A stretch of DNA of 64,000 nt from Synchiropus splendidus. Its lineage: Eukaryota > Chordata > Actinopteri > Syngnathiformes > Callionymidae. Below the pieces are notes generated by a model. The model did no database searches. It was not told the DNA's origin and saw only the letters and a list, made by a program, of their open reading frames with translations. Below are positions 46,501 to 59,164 of this stretch, one piece after another. Each line of letters opens with the position of its first letter. The first letter of the stretch is position 1. The translations under genes and the position numbers were made by a program. Location: NCBI RefSeq assembly GCF_027744825.2, contig NC_071338.1, positions 23,870,001-23,934,000 of the forward strand, given 5' to 3'.

Positions 46501-47829
46501 CCTTCCACTGATATAAAGAAATGAATTTGGAAAAAGGAACAAACACGCGGTTTCTACATGAATAGATGGAAGCTACATTCATCGGTTCAGGAGTGGAAGC
46601 AATCTTTAAAAGGATGTCGTATTTTCTGTCCAGTACTGTTGGATATATGTGTATGAGGTGAAGATGCTGGGGGGGTGCTGTCTGAGGGTCATTTAACCTT
46701 ATTCATTTTATGCAAATCAGGTCTTTCATAAATGCTTTATTGCATAAATAAAACACTCCGAGCCTGGAGACCATCAGACAACTCGGTCTGTTGTAGCTAA
46801 AGGTCATAAAGAATGATGAAGGAGTGGAACAATTTCAGCTTAATATGATGTTATTGACATCATGAAAGCAATTAAATTGCCATTTATTATGTCTCTTTAA
46901 AAATGTGGTTGGTTACTATCTTCATTTTTGGATGCAGAGACAAAATAAAAAAATCGTCTGGTACAGCTACTGCACACACTATTTCGATGGTTTGATCGTG
47001 ACCGACTGCCTTAACCAACATGACAGTTTGTAGAGTTGTAAATATAAATAAAGATATCATCTACTGTTGTAAGAGTTAAATGCTGTTTCAAGTGTCCTTT
47101 GATGTGACTTCTGATGTTTCGGGTCACGAAGGTTCCATTGCCTAAGTCTTTCCCTCCCTCTTGAACTGGCTTTCTTACAGAGCAGCGATGACATCACTCT
47201 CCGTAGGTCCAGGTCGGCCATTACTCAGATGTTTCGGTGCCTTTTCTAACTGCCGTACTCGCGCCCCCTTTGTTTTCCGCCGCTGCCGTTTTACTGCCCA
47301 GTGAATTACCTCTAAATGAAAGGTAGAAGAAAAAGCCTGTAAATGCTCCCGCTGCATTTCATTGTGTATGTATGGATCATATGCCGTTGGAAAAGCGGCA
47401 TAAATTCATATGAACCATTATGAGCTGTTGAAAAATTACTCATCGAAAAAGGCGGAAATTTTAATAGGAATCTGCCCACTGTGTTAAATTGAGGCTCCGA
47501 CAGTCGTCTGAATGAAATTACTTTGCAAATATGCATAATGCACTTACATTTGTGGTCGCTTATATTCAGAACACAGTGTTTGTGTCCACACGGCTGCATT
47601 AATGCCTGCACTATGAAAAAAGGAGTTTGAGGACACAATTTTTAGTTACTGTCTGCCAGTTCAGTTCTCTGTAAGACACTGCTGTCCAAACAAGATACAT
47701 AATAATATTATGTTTGTCTAATATTATCTTGCATCCTTCAAATTATCAACATATTCTCACAACAAAGGAGCCACAAAACGATCATGTAGAATTTTTTTGT
47801 CCAATGTCGACACCGGCGTCTACCTTCCA
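46501..47829. other. No gene seen; includes a possible regulatory patch
   Basis: Unique, AT-rich to 47150, then mixed. The stretch 47380-47600 has GCATAAATTCATATGAACCATTATGAGC, AAATTACTCATC, GAAATTACTTTGCAAATATGCATAATGC and GCTGCATTAATGCC. It is dense in octamer and ATTA words and is a further enhancer candidate. Minus frames at 47175-47638 have no domain. Confidence 0.4.
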
Positions 47830-48195
47830 AGTGAAGTTTAAACACAAAGGTCCCCTTGAAATTCGATGCCTTTGGAGTGTGAATGTGGGAGTGAGCAGGA
47901 TGGATGGGATCAGGAAGCAGTAGATCAGAGGGACAGCACATGTCAGGTGTTTAGGAGACAAAGTCAGAGAGGCTAGATGGAGATGGTTTGGAGAGATAGC
48001 CAGTACATTGGTAGGAAGATGTTGAGGTTGGAACTGCCAGGCAGAAGGTGGAGAGGAAGGCCAAAGAGGAGATTTATGGAGGTGGTGAAGGAGGACAGGA
48101 GGATTGTAGGTTTGAGAGGAGAGGAAGCAGAGGACAGAGTGAGATGATCCGCTGTGGCCACCCCTGAAGGGAGAAGCCGAAAGATGTAGAAGAGG
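47830..48195 (+). mobile_element. RTE-like LINE C-terminal region and 3' end
   Basis: Words of the C-terminal block appear in order: AGATCAGAGGGACAGCACATGT, GACAAAGTCAGAGAGGC, AGATGGTTTGGAGAGATAGCC, TTGGTAGGAAGATGTTGAGG and GAACTGCCAGGCAGAAGG. AGGAAGGCCAAAGAGGAGATTTATGG and GATGATCCGCTGTGGCCACCCCTGAAGGG follow. These encode the IRGTAHV, RWFG, IGRRMLRLELPGRR, GRPKRRFM and IRCGHP segments, broken by frameshifts. The 176-codon minus-strand frame at 47782-48312 is its antisense shadow. It is the best preserved tail of this family here. Confidence 0.75.
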
Positions 48196-48328
48196 GAGTG
48201 TGAATGTGTTGAAAACATTGAGAATCATTCCAAACCAGAATGCATACTTGTAAGCAAACTTTTTAAAAGCCTCACGATGCCCAACTTCCAGCACACAAGG
48301 CCAAACATCCACTGTTTGCTCTTGTTTC
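48196..48328. other. Short unique spacer
   Basis: No feature seen between the LINE end and MITE copy F. Confidence 0.4.
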
Positions 48329-48522
48329 TAGTGATGGGTAGAAGAGGTATCATGAAACGGTATTGCAGGTTTAATGAAACAGTGTTCTGCTGTAATTTTC
48401 AGAGGCCACTAGATGGCGCTCTTGGTGAGGTTTCATTTAATTTATTCTCCAGCAGACAGTGGCATCTGTCGGCATCTGACAATCCGGACCCTGTTTCATG
48501 AAACCTCACGTACCCATAACCA
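48329..48522 (+). mobile_element. Palindromic hAT MITE, copy F
   Basis: Starts TAGTGATGGGTAGAAGAGGT and ends CTCACGTACCCATAACCA. Flanks CTTGTTTC and CCTGGTTC agree at six of eight positions. AGGCCACTAGATGGCGCTC (48403-48421) fits the CTCF core at 18 of 19. The right arm is degraded (GTGGCATCTGTCGGC). Long left arm, short right arm. The interior is shortened relative to copy D. Confidence 0.75.
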
Positions 48523-49926
48523 CCTGGTTCGGCCTCACCTTCTCGAATTTAACATGAAAGTTCTGTGACTTTTGCAGCCTATTTCTGTGCCCCTGATCTC
48601 CAGCGTCATCTCCATACGTCAAACCTAAATCTATCCCACGCCCACCGTTCCCTCGCCGACGTCTTCCAGCGCGTCTTTTCATTTCATTATCTCCCTTTTC
48701 AATCCCCACATCCTCAAGGCTCATCAATGCTTCTTAATTTCCATCGATACCGCTGCAGCCTAAGCTGTCCACACCTGTCCGGTCGCCGTGGCAACAAAGA
48801 GCTCGGCGGGACACGGCGTGCTGTATTCCCGTTGATTGGATATTGATCAAGCTTTTGTAATACATAATAGGATCAAAAGGATTGTGCTGCTTTGCTTACC
48901 GGCCTCTTCCACACACTTTCATTTAGTTTCCACCCTTTGTTGCCGTGGAATCTGCATGTGATGGAAAACGCCGCTCCATTGTCGTGGCCTTCTATAGGTG
49001 TTTAAGTTACGGGCGACACAAAGAGGCCCGGTATGACAGCGGGGCTCATTTTCTCTGCCGTCGCTCGTATTTAAAAGAAGAGTCTGTGAGACACTGGAGT
49101 GCTCGACTGTCCCTAATGGACACGTGGCTAGATTAATGGATGATAAACGTCAGATGCTAAATGCACTGTAAGTGACAAGTGATATGTCAGCGCGGTAAAT
49201 ATTTGTGTAGGACACAGTTAAGAAGTTGAGAGGCCATTATTCATGATTACCTACAGACGAGCCATTCTCTTGCATAATGAGGCATATGACACATATTTAA
49301 AAGCCCCTGAATGTAATTGTGTGAAGAGCATATTGGTCAATTATATATTTCAGCGGCAGAAGCGAAGACATGGCGCATTATTTACTGTCAGAAACCAATA
49401 GGACGTGCTTGTAAGCCATTCTTCATGCGGTAACCATGAAGTATGTATTGTTAGCAGCGGCCTATTATCTTCAACAGATAATAGGACGAAGCTTTTGTTG
49501 TCAATAATACATGTTTTCACTGAGCTGAAATGAAAATCGTTTCGACTGGGATGCAGCAAACATTGATTTCTGCCTGTTTTATGTTGTCCTGGCATAATTC
49601 CTTTTATTGTTGTGTCCTTTAAGTTGCTGCTTAAGTTTAAGGAAAAGAAAGTCTAGATGGTGAGCAAAAAGGTAAAGTTGAGGACGTCAACATGCAACAT
49701 TGAAACAACTTTGCTGAGAGCTGCACTATGTCAACAAACATTGTCTCAATGTTTTTGTGGCACAGTTTCACTAGAAAGTGTTTTCGAATGCATTTACGAG
49801 CCTGACACTACATTCCCTTTATGACCTCCTCCAAGCAGGTTATGTTTTCACTGTTTTTTTTTGCTTTTGGCAAAAGACTTCAAAGTCATATTTCAGGTGA
49901 TGTGGGAGCCCACGCATCCCATCCTC
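48523..49926. other. No gene seen; possible regulatory patch
   Basis: Unique. The stretch 49150-49340 holds GGCCATTATTCATGATTACC, CTTGCATAATGAGGCATATGAC and GAATGTAATTGTGTG, the homeobox/POU texture noted elsewhere. Frames at 48506-48846 overlap on both strands without domain. Confidence 0.4.
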
Positions 49927-50250
49927 ACGCTCATGTATTGCCGTTTGGATAGTGGACTTTTGCGTCCTATACTGACGCCAAAGGCAGCCTTCAGCGGTGC
50001 ATGTTGACACATAAGCGTTTAGATCAAAATACAGTTTCCTTCTCGTGTAGCCTTCCAGACGGGTTGGTGCGGTTCCCCTGACAGGAATGTAACCCTAACC
50101 TCCATCATTCTTGCTGCCCTAGATGTCAGGACGTGCCAGGGAAGGCGGAACGTGCTTCGAATGTGTCAACATGCAGCACAGAAGGCCGCCTCTGGTGTCA
50201 GTATAGGACGCAAAAGTCCACTTCCCAAACTCGATACATTACATCATGAG
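49927..50250. mobile_element. Long-armed palindromic element, second family, copy 1
   Basis: The left arm (49927-50012) contains TGGACTTTTGCGTCCTATAC, TGACGCC and GCAGCCTTCAGCGGTGCATGT. The right arm (50162-50250) is its complement, with GTGTCAGTATAGGACGCAAAAGTCC and ACATGCAGCACAGAAGGCCGCC. About 150 bases separate the arms, with no coding sequence. A partial second copy is at 59627-59770. No target duplication could be fixed, because both ends fade (CTCATG words outermost). It is a foldback-type MITE of unassigned superfamily. Confidence 0.65.
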
Positions 50251-51967
50251 AATGAGACTCCGCCTACCTGCAACCGTCTTGCCACCGCCGTGCAATGATT
50301 CACAATTTTATTTCGATTTCAATTGTGTCTTCTAGATAATTGTCTAAAAACAGTGATTATGTTGTGCACCTGTCTCGCAAGCTGTTCACACTCTGTTATA
50401 AACAGTAGTTTCACTCTAATCACACATTGAGAGTGTTAACTACAGGACAGCATAAAATGGAAATCAAACATTCACCCTCACTGGGTCACTGAGACAAAAT
50501 GGACTCTGGGCAGTTGCTCAACAGAGCGGTCAGGCTATGGAGAGGAAAGGCAAAATAGGACATGACCCAGGACCATGCCCTGCTGCGCCCCTGTGGAGCA
50601 AAGCTGCGTGTCTGACATGCAATCCCCAGTCCTCACTTACTGGGGTGCACAGTAGCACGATAACCATCCATTTATCTCTGTGATCCAAAACTCAACTCAG
50701 GCCACAACCTCCTGAAAAGTATGTTCAGCCAACCAGCTGACGATACAGATGATACATGCAGTGCAGAATGATGACAGAGGAAACCAGACTGTAGAGACAA
50801 AAACATCTGGTAAAAACCTGGTGTGACACTTAATATTTACTTTGTAGCTAGGTCTTTCATAAATGATACAATGCATGTAATTTTTCTCCGGTGTCCCAAC
50901 CCCAGTGGGCTTGAATATGAGCTAAATGACATCACTTCCTGTCTCTCTGAGTTTACTCGAGCTGTCTAGACGTGGATGCTATTGACTTGTGGTGCGACGG
51001 ATCAAAACCATTTCCTGTCCATGGTTCATGACGGAAGTGAGAACATCAACAACCTGACAGCAAATGTCCCCAGAATGGAGCATTCGACCCGAGGGAGCAT
51101 CAATGACCAAACCGTCCCCAAGACGCCAAACATAATTTCTTGTTTATGGGCCGCGGTGATGCTTCAGTGTAGCAGCAATGGTCTGGAACCAGATTTACGG
51201 CTGCTAAATTTACAGGTGATAAAAAAACGCCAAAGAGTGGGCAGTCGGGGCTCTAACTCTCGGCTATTCACGTTCTTGACTCCTGCACGGCGTCCCCGGG
51301 GATCTTCGCTCCTCGCAGGCCAGACACTCCATGATTCCACATGACAAACTGGATTGTTCCTCGAGTGAGCCCCGCTGAATTATTTTGGTCCCTTCAATTG
51401 CATCTCCTACCCCTGAGATTTTCCTCCACTGTTGCCTTTGAGCCGTAAGCCTCAACAGCCAGCGATGTCGATACTCAATCTGCTCTGTAACCCCTAAAGC
51501 TGATGAAATGTGCTAACAGGGGTTTGTTTGTTTGCCTCCAGCAGAAGGGGGCAACGGCAAAGAAAATGGAACAACAAGACTCTTGACAGTTCTATTCGTT
51601 TCTTTTTCTCTTATGTTTTCGGAGTGAGGGATAATCATGAAGTATGGATTGGAAAGGAGGAAAGTTATTTCATTTTGTTGTCTGTATACTTGTTTGAGAT
51701 GTGCACAAAGGTCAGCTGGTAGCAAACACCGCTCCCTTCGCAGTCCGGGGGTTGATCCGCAATTCCGACTCTCAGCCTGGGAAAGAGAAAATCGTTTTTT
51801 CTCACTTGTTTCAAACCTAAAAGTCCTAGTTTGAAAAACACTTGTGTCTTATGTGGGCATTTCCTGAGAGTATTGCCGAAATGTCAGTGAGTCGAGTGAT
51901 GGTGAGGCATTCATCACCATGAACTTCAAACCTGTTGTCAATGAATATATTTGGACTTCATCGTAAG
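50251..51967. other. No gene seen
   Basis: Unique. A 122-codon plus frame (50976-51344) with an antisense frame has no domain. The stretch 51530-51560 has CCAGCAGAAGGGGGCAAC, a weak CTCF-like word. No splice signals of note. Confidence 0.4.
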
Positions 51968-52763
51968 TAGAGCTGCACCGATCGATCGGCCGGCCAAACA
52001 AATGACAAATATACTGCGTTTTTTCCCCCTTTTTTATTACTCTTAAATATTTGATAAAAAATAACGAAACGAAGCAGGCATTTCTCCAGAAAATCACAAT
52101 GCTTGTTGTGAAGCTGCAGAGACACCTGCAGCCACAATAGCAGTCATTTGGCAATACTTCACCTCCATCAAGGAAAATGTGACCAGAATTGTAGTTCGCA
52201 ACATGTGCAGCCATGGAGTTAGCCTCTGCGGAAAAACAAGACTCTTGCTCTCAAATCACTGCACCAAATTCAAGCGCTACCAAGTAGCTAATGAAAGAAA
52301 GCTAACCGGAGAAAAATGCAGATGCTAATACTAATAAAATAGTTTGGGATGAGTAGCTGTGTTCTGTTGTTGAAGACCAGAGCTTTCTGCAGGTAATAGC
52401 ACACCTGGACCCCAGATACTCATTCCCCAGACATGTCGTCGATGAAAAGAAGAATGATCTGTCAGGCTAAAAGGCGACATTCCGGAATTGAACAAGTGAA
52501 GTTTACATTGTGCTTTTGATCTGTTCATTGTTCATTGAAAAGGAAATAAAAGTGATCCATTTCATATGAAACACTTTGCCTTTTCTATTGTTTATTTGTT
52601 ATTTAGTTTGCTATAAAAGTTGTAATGTTTAGACAGTATTGTTATTAAATAGGCTAGTATATTTATTAAAAAGAAAAAAAAAACAAACACGACTTTTGTG
52701 TGTGCTTTAGGCATGGAAAAAAAAGAAAAAAATGGTATCGGCCAATAAATGATGATCGGTGCA
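51968..52763 (+). mobile_element. hAT element remnant with BED-finger and transposase relics
   Basis: Left end TAGAGCTGCACCGATCGATC. The right end, ATGATGATCGGTGCA, is its inverse but lacks the last six bases. CGTAAG flanks both ends (51962-51967 and 52766-52771), the remains of an 8-bp duplication. Inside, plus-strand 52143-52290 reads VIWQYFTSIKENVTRIVV and continues to NMCSHGV and LSNHCTKFKRY. This resembles the W.YF..........C..C......L..H BED zinc finger at the start of hAT transposases. At 52375-52450, DQSFLQVIAHLDPRYSFP resembles the LEPRY block. The rest is deleted or AT-rich. Confidence 0.7.
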
Positions 52764-54282
52764 CACGTAAGAGTGCACCACAATATTGTTCACATTCCCT
52801 GGAGTAACAAAGTCATCAGGAAGAAGAGGAGTATCATTTGTAATAACCCTGTATTCATAAGGAAACGCGACCATCTGCTGAGCAACTAATCGAGAGAGTC
52901 CATTTCTGAAACCAGGTGATTTGAGGTTGGTTGGACCTGGTTTTACTGTCTTTTGGCCACTGAGTGTGTGACGTGACTCTCCTTTTCCGACAAAAAAACC
53001 CAGAATAATTTGTTTGATCTTCTGCTTCTCGATCACACAACAGGGCCGCAGACACCTGATTGTGTTCCCACTGTAACACCTCAATGAGACGGGAACTGAA
53101 TATCCATTTCGCTTTAATCAATCCGCAATTTATTCCCCTCCCTCTTCCAATCTCCCCTCCATTTATTATGCATTATTCGCCCTTTTTAAACGATTTCCAG
53201 CTAACCGTTTCATCTAATTTGGTATTCGGATGTGGTTAGCGCTGTTAGCTCAATTAATACCATGACGTGTTCTAAATGCATTTTTGCCACACACCAAATG
53301 ACAAGCGGACAGCCAACAGACTGGGTCACGCATGCAAAGTCAAAGCTGAGCCGAAACCTTTAAGTTATTTAATCGACCTGTGCGTAAAAGACGAAAAGGA
53401 CAAAGGAGCCTTTCGTTTTCCGCCAGACTCGGGTTGTGTTTAAGGACCGTGAAGCTCAGCATTACATAAATGTCCTCTCTGTGGTATAGTTGGAGAATCC
53501 TTACAACAGTACTAATGGAGCCGTAATGAATTCTGACTGTAGTACTGGACATCGTGTCCCGATTATTTATGGGACAGTTATATATTCATTCGCTACAAGG
53601 GTTCGTTGAATAATCGTCTTTATTTCAGCTAAACTTACCAGCAACTGACTGTGGGCGGAGGGCACGGCAAAGGCCAGGAAATCAGCTTTGGAAATTGAAA
53701 ATGAACCTTGGTGGATGTGTGGGAAAGAAATATTTTGCCTTAACAAGTAAAGAGAAGAACTTACAGGAGTTAAATGGTTCAGTAACCACAGTATTTTATA
53801 TGTCTCATCGCACGCTTCTAGTATACTGAAAAGTCTATTTTGTCAGTTGATCAGACACACTGAGGGATAACAACCTTTCATCTGTCCTCACTTACCTTCT
53901 GTCCTGTCCTCCAAACTGGAGGGCTTTTGAGATGTTGATCAGAATTTGAGTCATATTCACCATGAAGCTAAATCTCCTGGATGCAGTTCTTCACCGCCTC
54001 TTCTCTTGACACAATATTGGTCAGCAACAATTATCACAAACACGTTTAAATAAGTCAGGATTGCAGTCCTTAAAAAAAATACAAAATTATTATCTATAAA
54101 CAGACATCATTGGAAATATAGGAAGGGCTCACAGATGAATGGAGAACCTGAGAAGGAGACGGTGCCATCAAGACTGCATTCAAAGGTCAACAAATTTGAT
54201 CAGGCTGTAATATGGAACTTAGCGTCTGTGGAGGAAATGAGTTTATTGGTTTTGTAAACCCACCACTCTGCAGTTCTCCTTA
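52764..54282. other. No gene seen
   Basis: Unique. Minus frames at 52707-53121 begin in the hAT right end and have no domain. The stretch 53130-53300 has CCAGCTAACCG, TTAGCTCAATTAATACC and ATTATGCATTATTCGCC words and could be regulatory. Confidence 0.4.
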
Positions 54283-56336
54283 GTGAAGATATATGGAGGC
54301 TATAATGTGGCCAGTGGCGACCTGCTGCCTCCGGTTGTCATTGGCAGGTTCACCATCAGACTTGTTCAGAAAGGTCTCACCCGTGCTTTGGCTCTCCATA
54401 GACAGTCTGTAAAGAATTATCTCAGTGAAACAAGTGTTGGGAAACTACTTTCTGTGTCCAATACACCAAACGGATCCAAATAATGTCTAGTCTGTTCAGC
54501 TTGCAACACGGTTGGCCATGTTTAAGCCTCGCCTTGGTGTGAAGGGCACAAGTTCATCTCAGGGAACTGCAAGCACATCGGCTCATGTGATGCAACACAG
54601 TGTACAGTTCAGTCATTATGTGTTGTTTCCATCAACATCCTTCTTCATCACAGACAAAATGGAAGAGCTTGAAGTCGACTAAAGTTTGGTGAGGACAGGG
54701 TGAAGATCTGGTCCGATTCAGTGGTACACTTCAAGCAGTATTTCAGCTGTATTTCACTGTGTAGAACTAATTTCAATGAACTAGAAATTCACACTCACTT
54801 TGGGGGACCTCACCCCCGAGAGGCAGAAAAGGGTCAAATGGGGTCACTTTCAGGTGCAATTACCTTCTATGTTGACTGGCTTTGATTGCGTTTATTTATC
54901 TCGGCTGAAGTCTCAACTTTAGCGATATCATTGGTGGATACACTTTTACATTTTGAAGGAATATTCATCTATGTTGTTGGTCAAAAATCATTTACTTTCT
55001 GTTAAGGAGACAATATACCTTTAATTTCGGCACATTTGTTTGATTTCCTGTCTGTTGTCCAGTTCACTATGGTTTTTAATAACCTGTTTTCATTTACAGT
55101 TTATTCTGTAAAACTCCATTGTCGGCTGTCAAACATATTGGTGTTTCATTTGTTCTCATTAAACGTTTAATTTCTTCTGTGTTTTCTTTTGTTGATTTCA
55201 ATTTTTTTTCTCCTTAGTTTTTTTAACCACTCGCTTTAAACCTGTCAGGAGTCGAACCGCAGAGGTCTTGTCTTAGCCGACAGTAAAGTCAGAAAACCAG
55301 GTTAGTGATGATGTGTTCAGGGACCTCGAATTGTAGGATTTCACAGGTTTGAATGATGAAGAAAGACCTTCTTTACTCACCAGTTGAAGGCCGGATATGT
55401 ATTCTGTTGTTATGTTGTTGACTGCTGTCGTATTAGTTAAGTAAACATAACATCAACACTGGCGTTTCATACCACTCCAACAGCACCAGAGCACATCGCC
55501 GGTGGGTTTCTACTCATGAATGTTCAGTACGTGTTCAGTAAGTAAAGAAGAAGCGACACAGGTCTGCTTTTCTACAGGACTGTGCTTTATTTTAGTCTAA
55601 GCAGGATATAATGAACTAGAGAACTACAGAGTTCAGGAGCACTATGGGCGATATCACCCCGAATCAGGGTAAAGGGACCCGAGCCAATTCAAATTACATC
55701 TCTGTTTCGAACAAAAAGAAACAGTGAATCTGTTTGTTCAAGACTAATGATGAAATTCCACTCACTGAGAATAAATATATTTCAATTAATAATGCATGAG
55801 AACAAATGGAGGTGATGAAATTAGATCGCGAAGCTGGGAATGCAACGATTCGTGGAAGGAAATTTCCAATGAGAATTCTCTGAAGGCTTTGATTGCTTGA
55901 TTGAAGCAAACCGCTCAGTTGGCTGAGTTTGTTTGCGATTTGGTCCTTGTAACCGATGGAGGTGGAGGCGGAATGGAATTGAGGCAAAATGTCTTTCACA
56001 AAGTTTCTTTTTTCGCGTCCCCTCCAGTGCGTCCAAACCGTGCTCCCAGTTTGCGGGAGCAAGTTTGGTTTAAGGCAGAATTCCATCCTCACATTAACAA
56101 CCTGATATAAAGGAAAACATTCTCAGCAACTTTCCCTTGAACGCACCATTTTAATGGAAAGTCTTCAGCCCTAGAAATACTGGACGTAATGACAGCAGGT
56201 GTGATGCAAGGCCTGTCACTTTTCTGACTGTTTTAACATGTGGGATCTCCCTTTTTTTGTCCGTTTCAAACGATGTTACCGTCACTGATCACATGCTTCC
56301 ATGGGTTCTTGGCGTTACTATTGCTGTTCACCAATA
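54283..56336. other. No gene seen
   Basis: A 66-codon plus frame (54283-54483) and others at 54700-56110 show no recognisable domain. The stretch 54880-55230 is AT-rich. No repeat family was recognised with confidence, although the even composition of 54280-54700 could be an old unrecognised element. Confidence 0.4.
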
Positions 56337-56355
56337 TAGCCACCAGAGGGAGCAG
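56337..56355 (+). promoter_or_regulatory. CTCF-like motif outside the MITE family
   Basis: TAGCCACCAGAGGGAGCAG fits the CTCF core consensus at 17 of 19 positions and has the frequent CCACCAGAGGGAG form. It is not in any recognised repeat. Occupancy is not implied. Confidence 0.45.
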
Positions 56356-59164
56356 CCCAGAGTCAAAAGTTTAACAACAAACTCCAAGACAAACATGGCC
56401 CCTCTGGAAGGAGTACTGATAACGTACCTCTTGCACAAAAGAGGAAACAGTGAAAGCGTTAAAGGAGGCGGTGGTCGGTGAGGCTGTTACATGCGTCATG
56501 ACTGGAGGATGAAGATTTTCTGCCGTTGCTGTCTTCTTCATGTTACATTGGAGCTTTGTATCGTGTAGTAACAACAACGGTTTCCTGTGGTACTGCTCTG
56601 TTTTTGGTCTGTATCCGTAAGCTTTGTGGAAACATGCAGAGTTTTGGACGAAATGAACGCAGAGCACGGACAGAAGGCTTCGTCTGTATGCGGATCGGTA
56701 TGTAACGTTGAGCATAAGGTGAAAGTATCGGCGTAGATCAGAGCCACTGCTCGAGCCTCATGTTAATGCCATCAGGTTTTCAAATAAAATGTGGTTGCCA
56801 AAGCTGTAAAACTTCTCATAGTCATCTTTGACTTTGGTCATTTCTCATTGTCATGGGGAGGATGCCCTCCTTGCTTGGAGTGTGGATGCGAATTTCCAAA
56901 TTTAGTTCAGGCTGGCAGGACACCTCTACCTAGCACTGTCTGAACTATTTTAAATGAGTGGACATGTTGTGTTTGAGACGCATTGTTGAACAAACATCCG
57001 TGTTCGTCGTTCAAAACACCTTCTGTCTAGCTGCGGCGGAGTATATCTAGGGCTCAAGGAAGTAGAAACAGAGGATATAAAACCCTGATACATGTTCAAC
57101 AACTTTTCAAAAAGACAAAGAATGTGGGTTTTAACAAAAACAGCCTTGTTCTGCAAAAGTCTCCTCACAAGGCCTCAGCTGAGATTCTTTTTGATCATGC
57201 ACCACTTTCATTGGAACTGTGCAAATTTCCCCACGACCATCAACCTTGTTAAATGAGTTTGATTAATTGTATGGATTTAAGAGCCCGCTGTGAGCAACAT
57301 CTCTTTGAACTCACCCATCCATGTGGGGTTTTCACTCAGGGATTGTGCAGCCTCAAAACATGATAAAGAAACAACAACAGAGATGATCAAAGAACGTCGG
57401 AGCAAACCTCATGACAATGGGTCAGTCCCAGCTTCAGTCGAGGAGAATAAATAAAGAATTTTCCCAACATGAGTATAAAATCCAACTTTTTTTTGAGTAC
57501 TTCACTGTACAAGAAATAAAACCATCTTTTGATAAATTATTGTGTAGCTTGCTCTTCTAAGTTGAAGTGAAACAATATATTAGCTTTTCTTTTCTTTTCT
57601 TTTTTTAAATGTCTGAGCATGATCTATCGTATGCCCTATAAAGAACAAAATTGAAAAATAAGCTATATTGTATGTACAGGGGTAATGCAGCGGTGTGGTC
57701 AGAGCGGTGGCAGGTCGGGTCGAGCTGGCGTCGTGGAGAGTTCAGCTGGGATCTACTGTCATCGCTCTCTTGTTCGGCCGGCGTCCTGCAGTCCACACTG
57801 ACCGAGTGGTTCTGGCTGTGTATGAAATGTCCCGTTTTGAAAACAGTTTATGTACATTTTCATGTTACATTTTCCGTCCGAGGCCCCAGATATTCATGAC
57901 GGCCGCTGACTCTGTTTCTCCACTCTGTCGAGCATGCTGATGGATGAGCGCAGCCGCCACGTTTGTTCGTCGGCGTCCCTCGGACTGATCCGATGACTCG
58001 GGTGGTCGGTCCTGCCAGGAAAACGCGCACGTGTGCAACAAATCTTCACTTTTGTACCATCTTGGTCCGATGCTTAAGAGTTGTTGGACACACGGTTTGA
58101 CCAGAAGCGGGGCTTAAGAGGGCTTCCCTAAATCCCGACACTGCTGTGGACACATTTTTATATGACATCATTGTTCCACAGAGTTGGGCTTCTCGACACG
58201 CTCATCTGTACAACCTTCTTTTTTTTAAACAGGATATTTACAATAAGAAATTGAAAAAAAAAGTCTTTATTACTCTCAATCCAAGCCAGACTTGAAGCTA
58301 CCACTGTGCATTTTCGGACCGGGCGACGGTGTCTTGTTTTGATTCCGATCGAATTGAATGGAAGCAGGATTCTAGCGACCCAAAACCGCTCCACTAAACA
58401 TGACATCATATCGCCTGATGCCCTGAGAGTTTTTAGAGGAGTTTCAGCTTCAGCACCTCCCACTTCCATCTCTGCCCTTTTCCCCAACCAAATCCTATTT
58501 CCACAGCTTCCCCACACTAAAGTGGAACGACGGATCGTCTCGCCTCCCAAAGCAGCCATTAAGTCAGAAGCATTAATTTCATCCCTCCTGTCCAACAGGT
58601 CCCTTTAATTATCTTTCCACTTTCAGTCAATTACATTTCACTTCCTTTCCTTGACAATCACTGCTATTTTCGGGCGAGTTTTCTGCACCCAAGGGGTTGG
58701 AGACTCGGCCGGGGTTGGGGTCCTTTGTGCATGGAAGATTCTCTTGAGGCCACATGAGCTCTGATGCACTGGCAACTGGGAGAAAAGGGGGTTTATTAAT
58801 TTCTTGTGCTCAGTTGGAGAGGAAGGGAATGTCAGCTAGAGTAGTTTTGGGTAGTGTGAGGTGCTCTTCCGGTTGCACCTTGTTAATGAAGAATTCCTCA
58901 ATACTTGTTTTATGACAACACAAACTCATCATGCCCTTAACCGCCACATTTTAAACTGGCTGCTATAGGATGTTGTGGAAGCTTTCGAGGTTAAGGAGTG
59001 AGCACCTTCGAGCCTTCGCTTTGCTATTTCCTAAAATGCCTCATTGTTTGCAGGCATACATTAGACCAGATGAGTAAAGTAGAACTCTCCGAAGAACCAT
59101 CGGATTTGTTGGCTTTATAGCCCTAAATGACTTCAATGTCAGAATCCACATAGATGAATAGAAC
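56356..59164. other. No gene seen; one CpG-richer block
   Basis: The stretch 57690-58030 is CpG-richer than its surroundings (GGTCGGGTCGAGCTGGCGTCG, TTCGGCCGGCGTCC, CGCAGCCGCCACG). Overlapping plus frames lie at 57651-57940. I cannot recognise a protein or a splice-site pair, so it may be a small CpG island or an unrecognised exon. The stretch 58160-58610 gives long frames on both strands (minus 145 codons, plus 100 codons) without domains. Confidence 0.35.

Noticed and set aside
47782..48312. Longest minus-strand frame near 48 kb (176 codons)
   Set aside because: It is antisense to the LINE C-terminal region at 47830-48195. Its Ser/Pro/Leu-rich content is the complement of the LINE's Arg/Glu-rich code.
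51535..51560. CTCF site at CCAGCAGAAGGGGGCAAC
   Set aside because: Several core positions fail in either register. It is much weaker than the listed sites.
54283..54483. Small plus-strand gene
   Set aside because: Sixty-six codons without similarity I recognise and without splice or promoter support.
58158..58608. Paired long frames on both strands (145 and 100 codons)
   Set aside because: Both strands are open in the same stretch, neither has a recognisable domain, and the minus frame's C-terminal part includes lysine and phenylalanine runs from A/T tracts.
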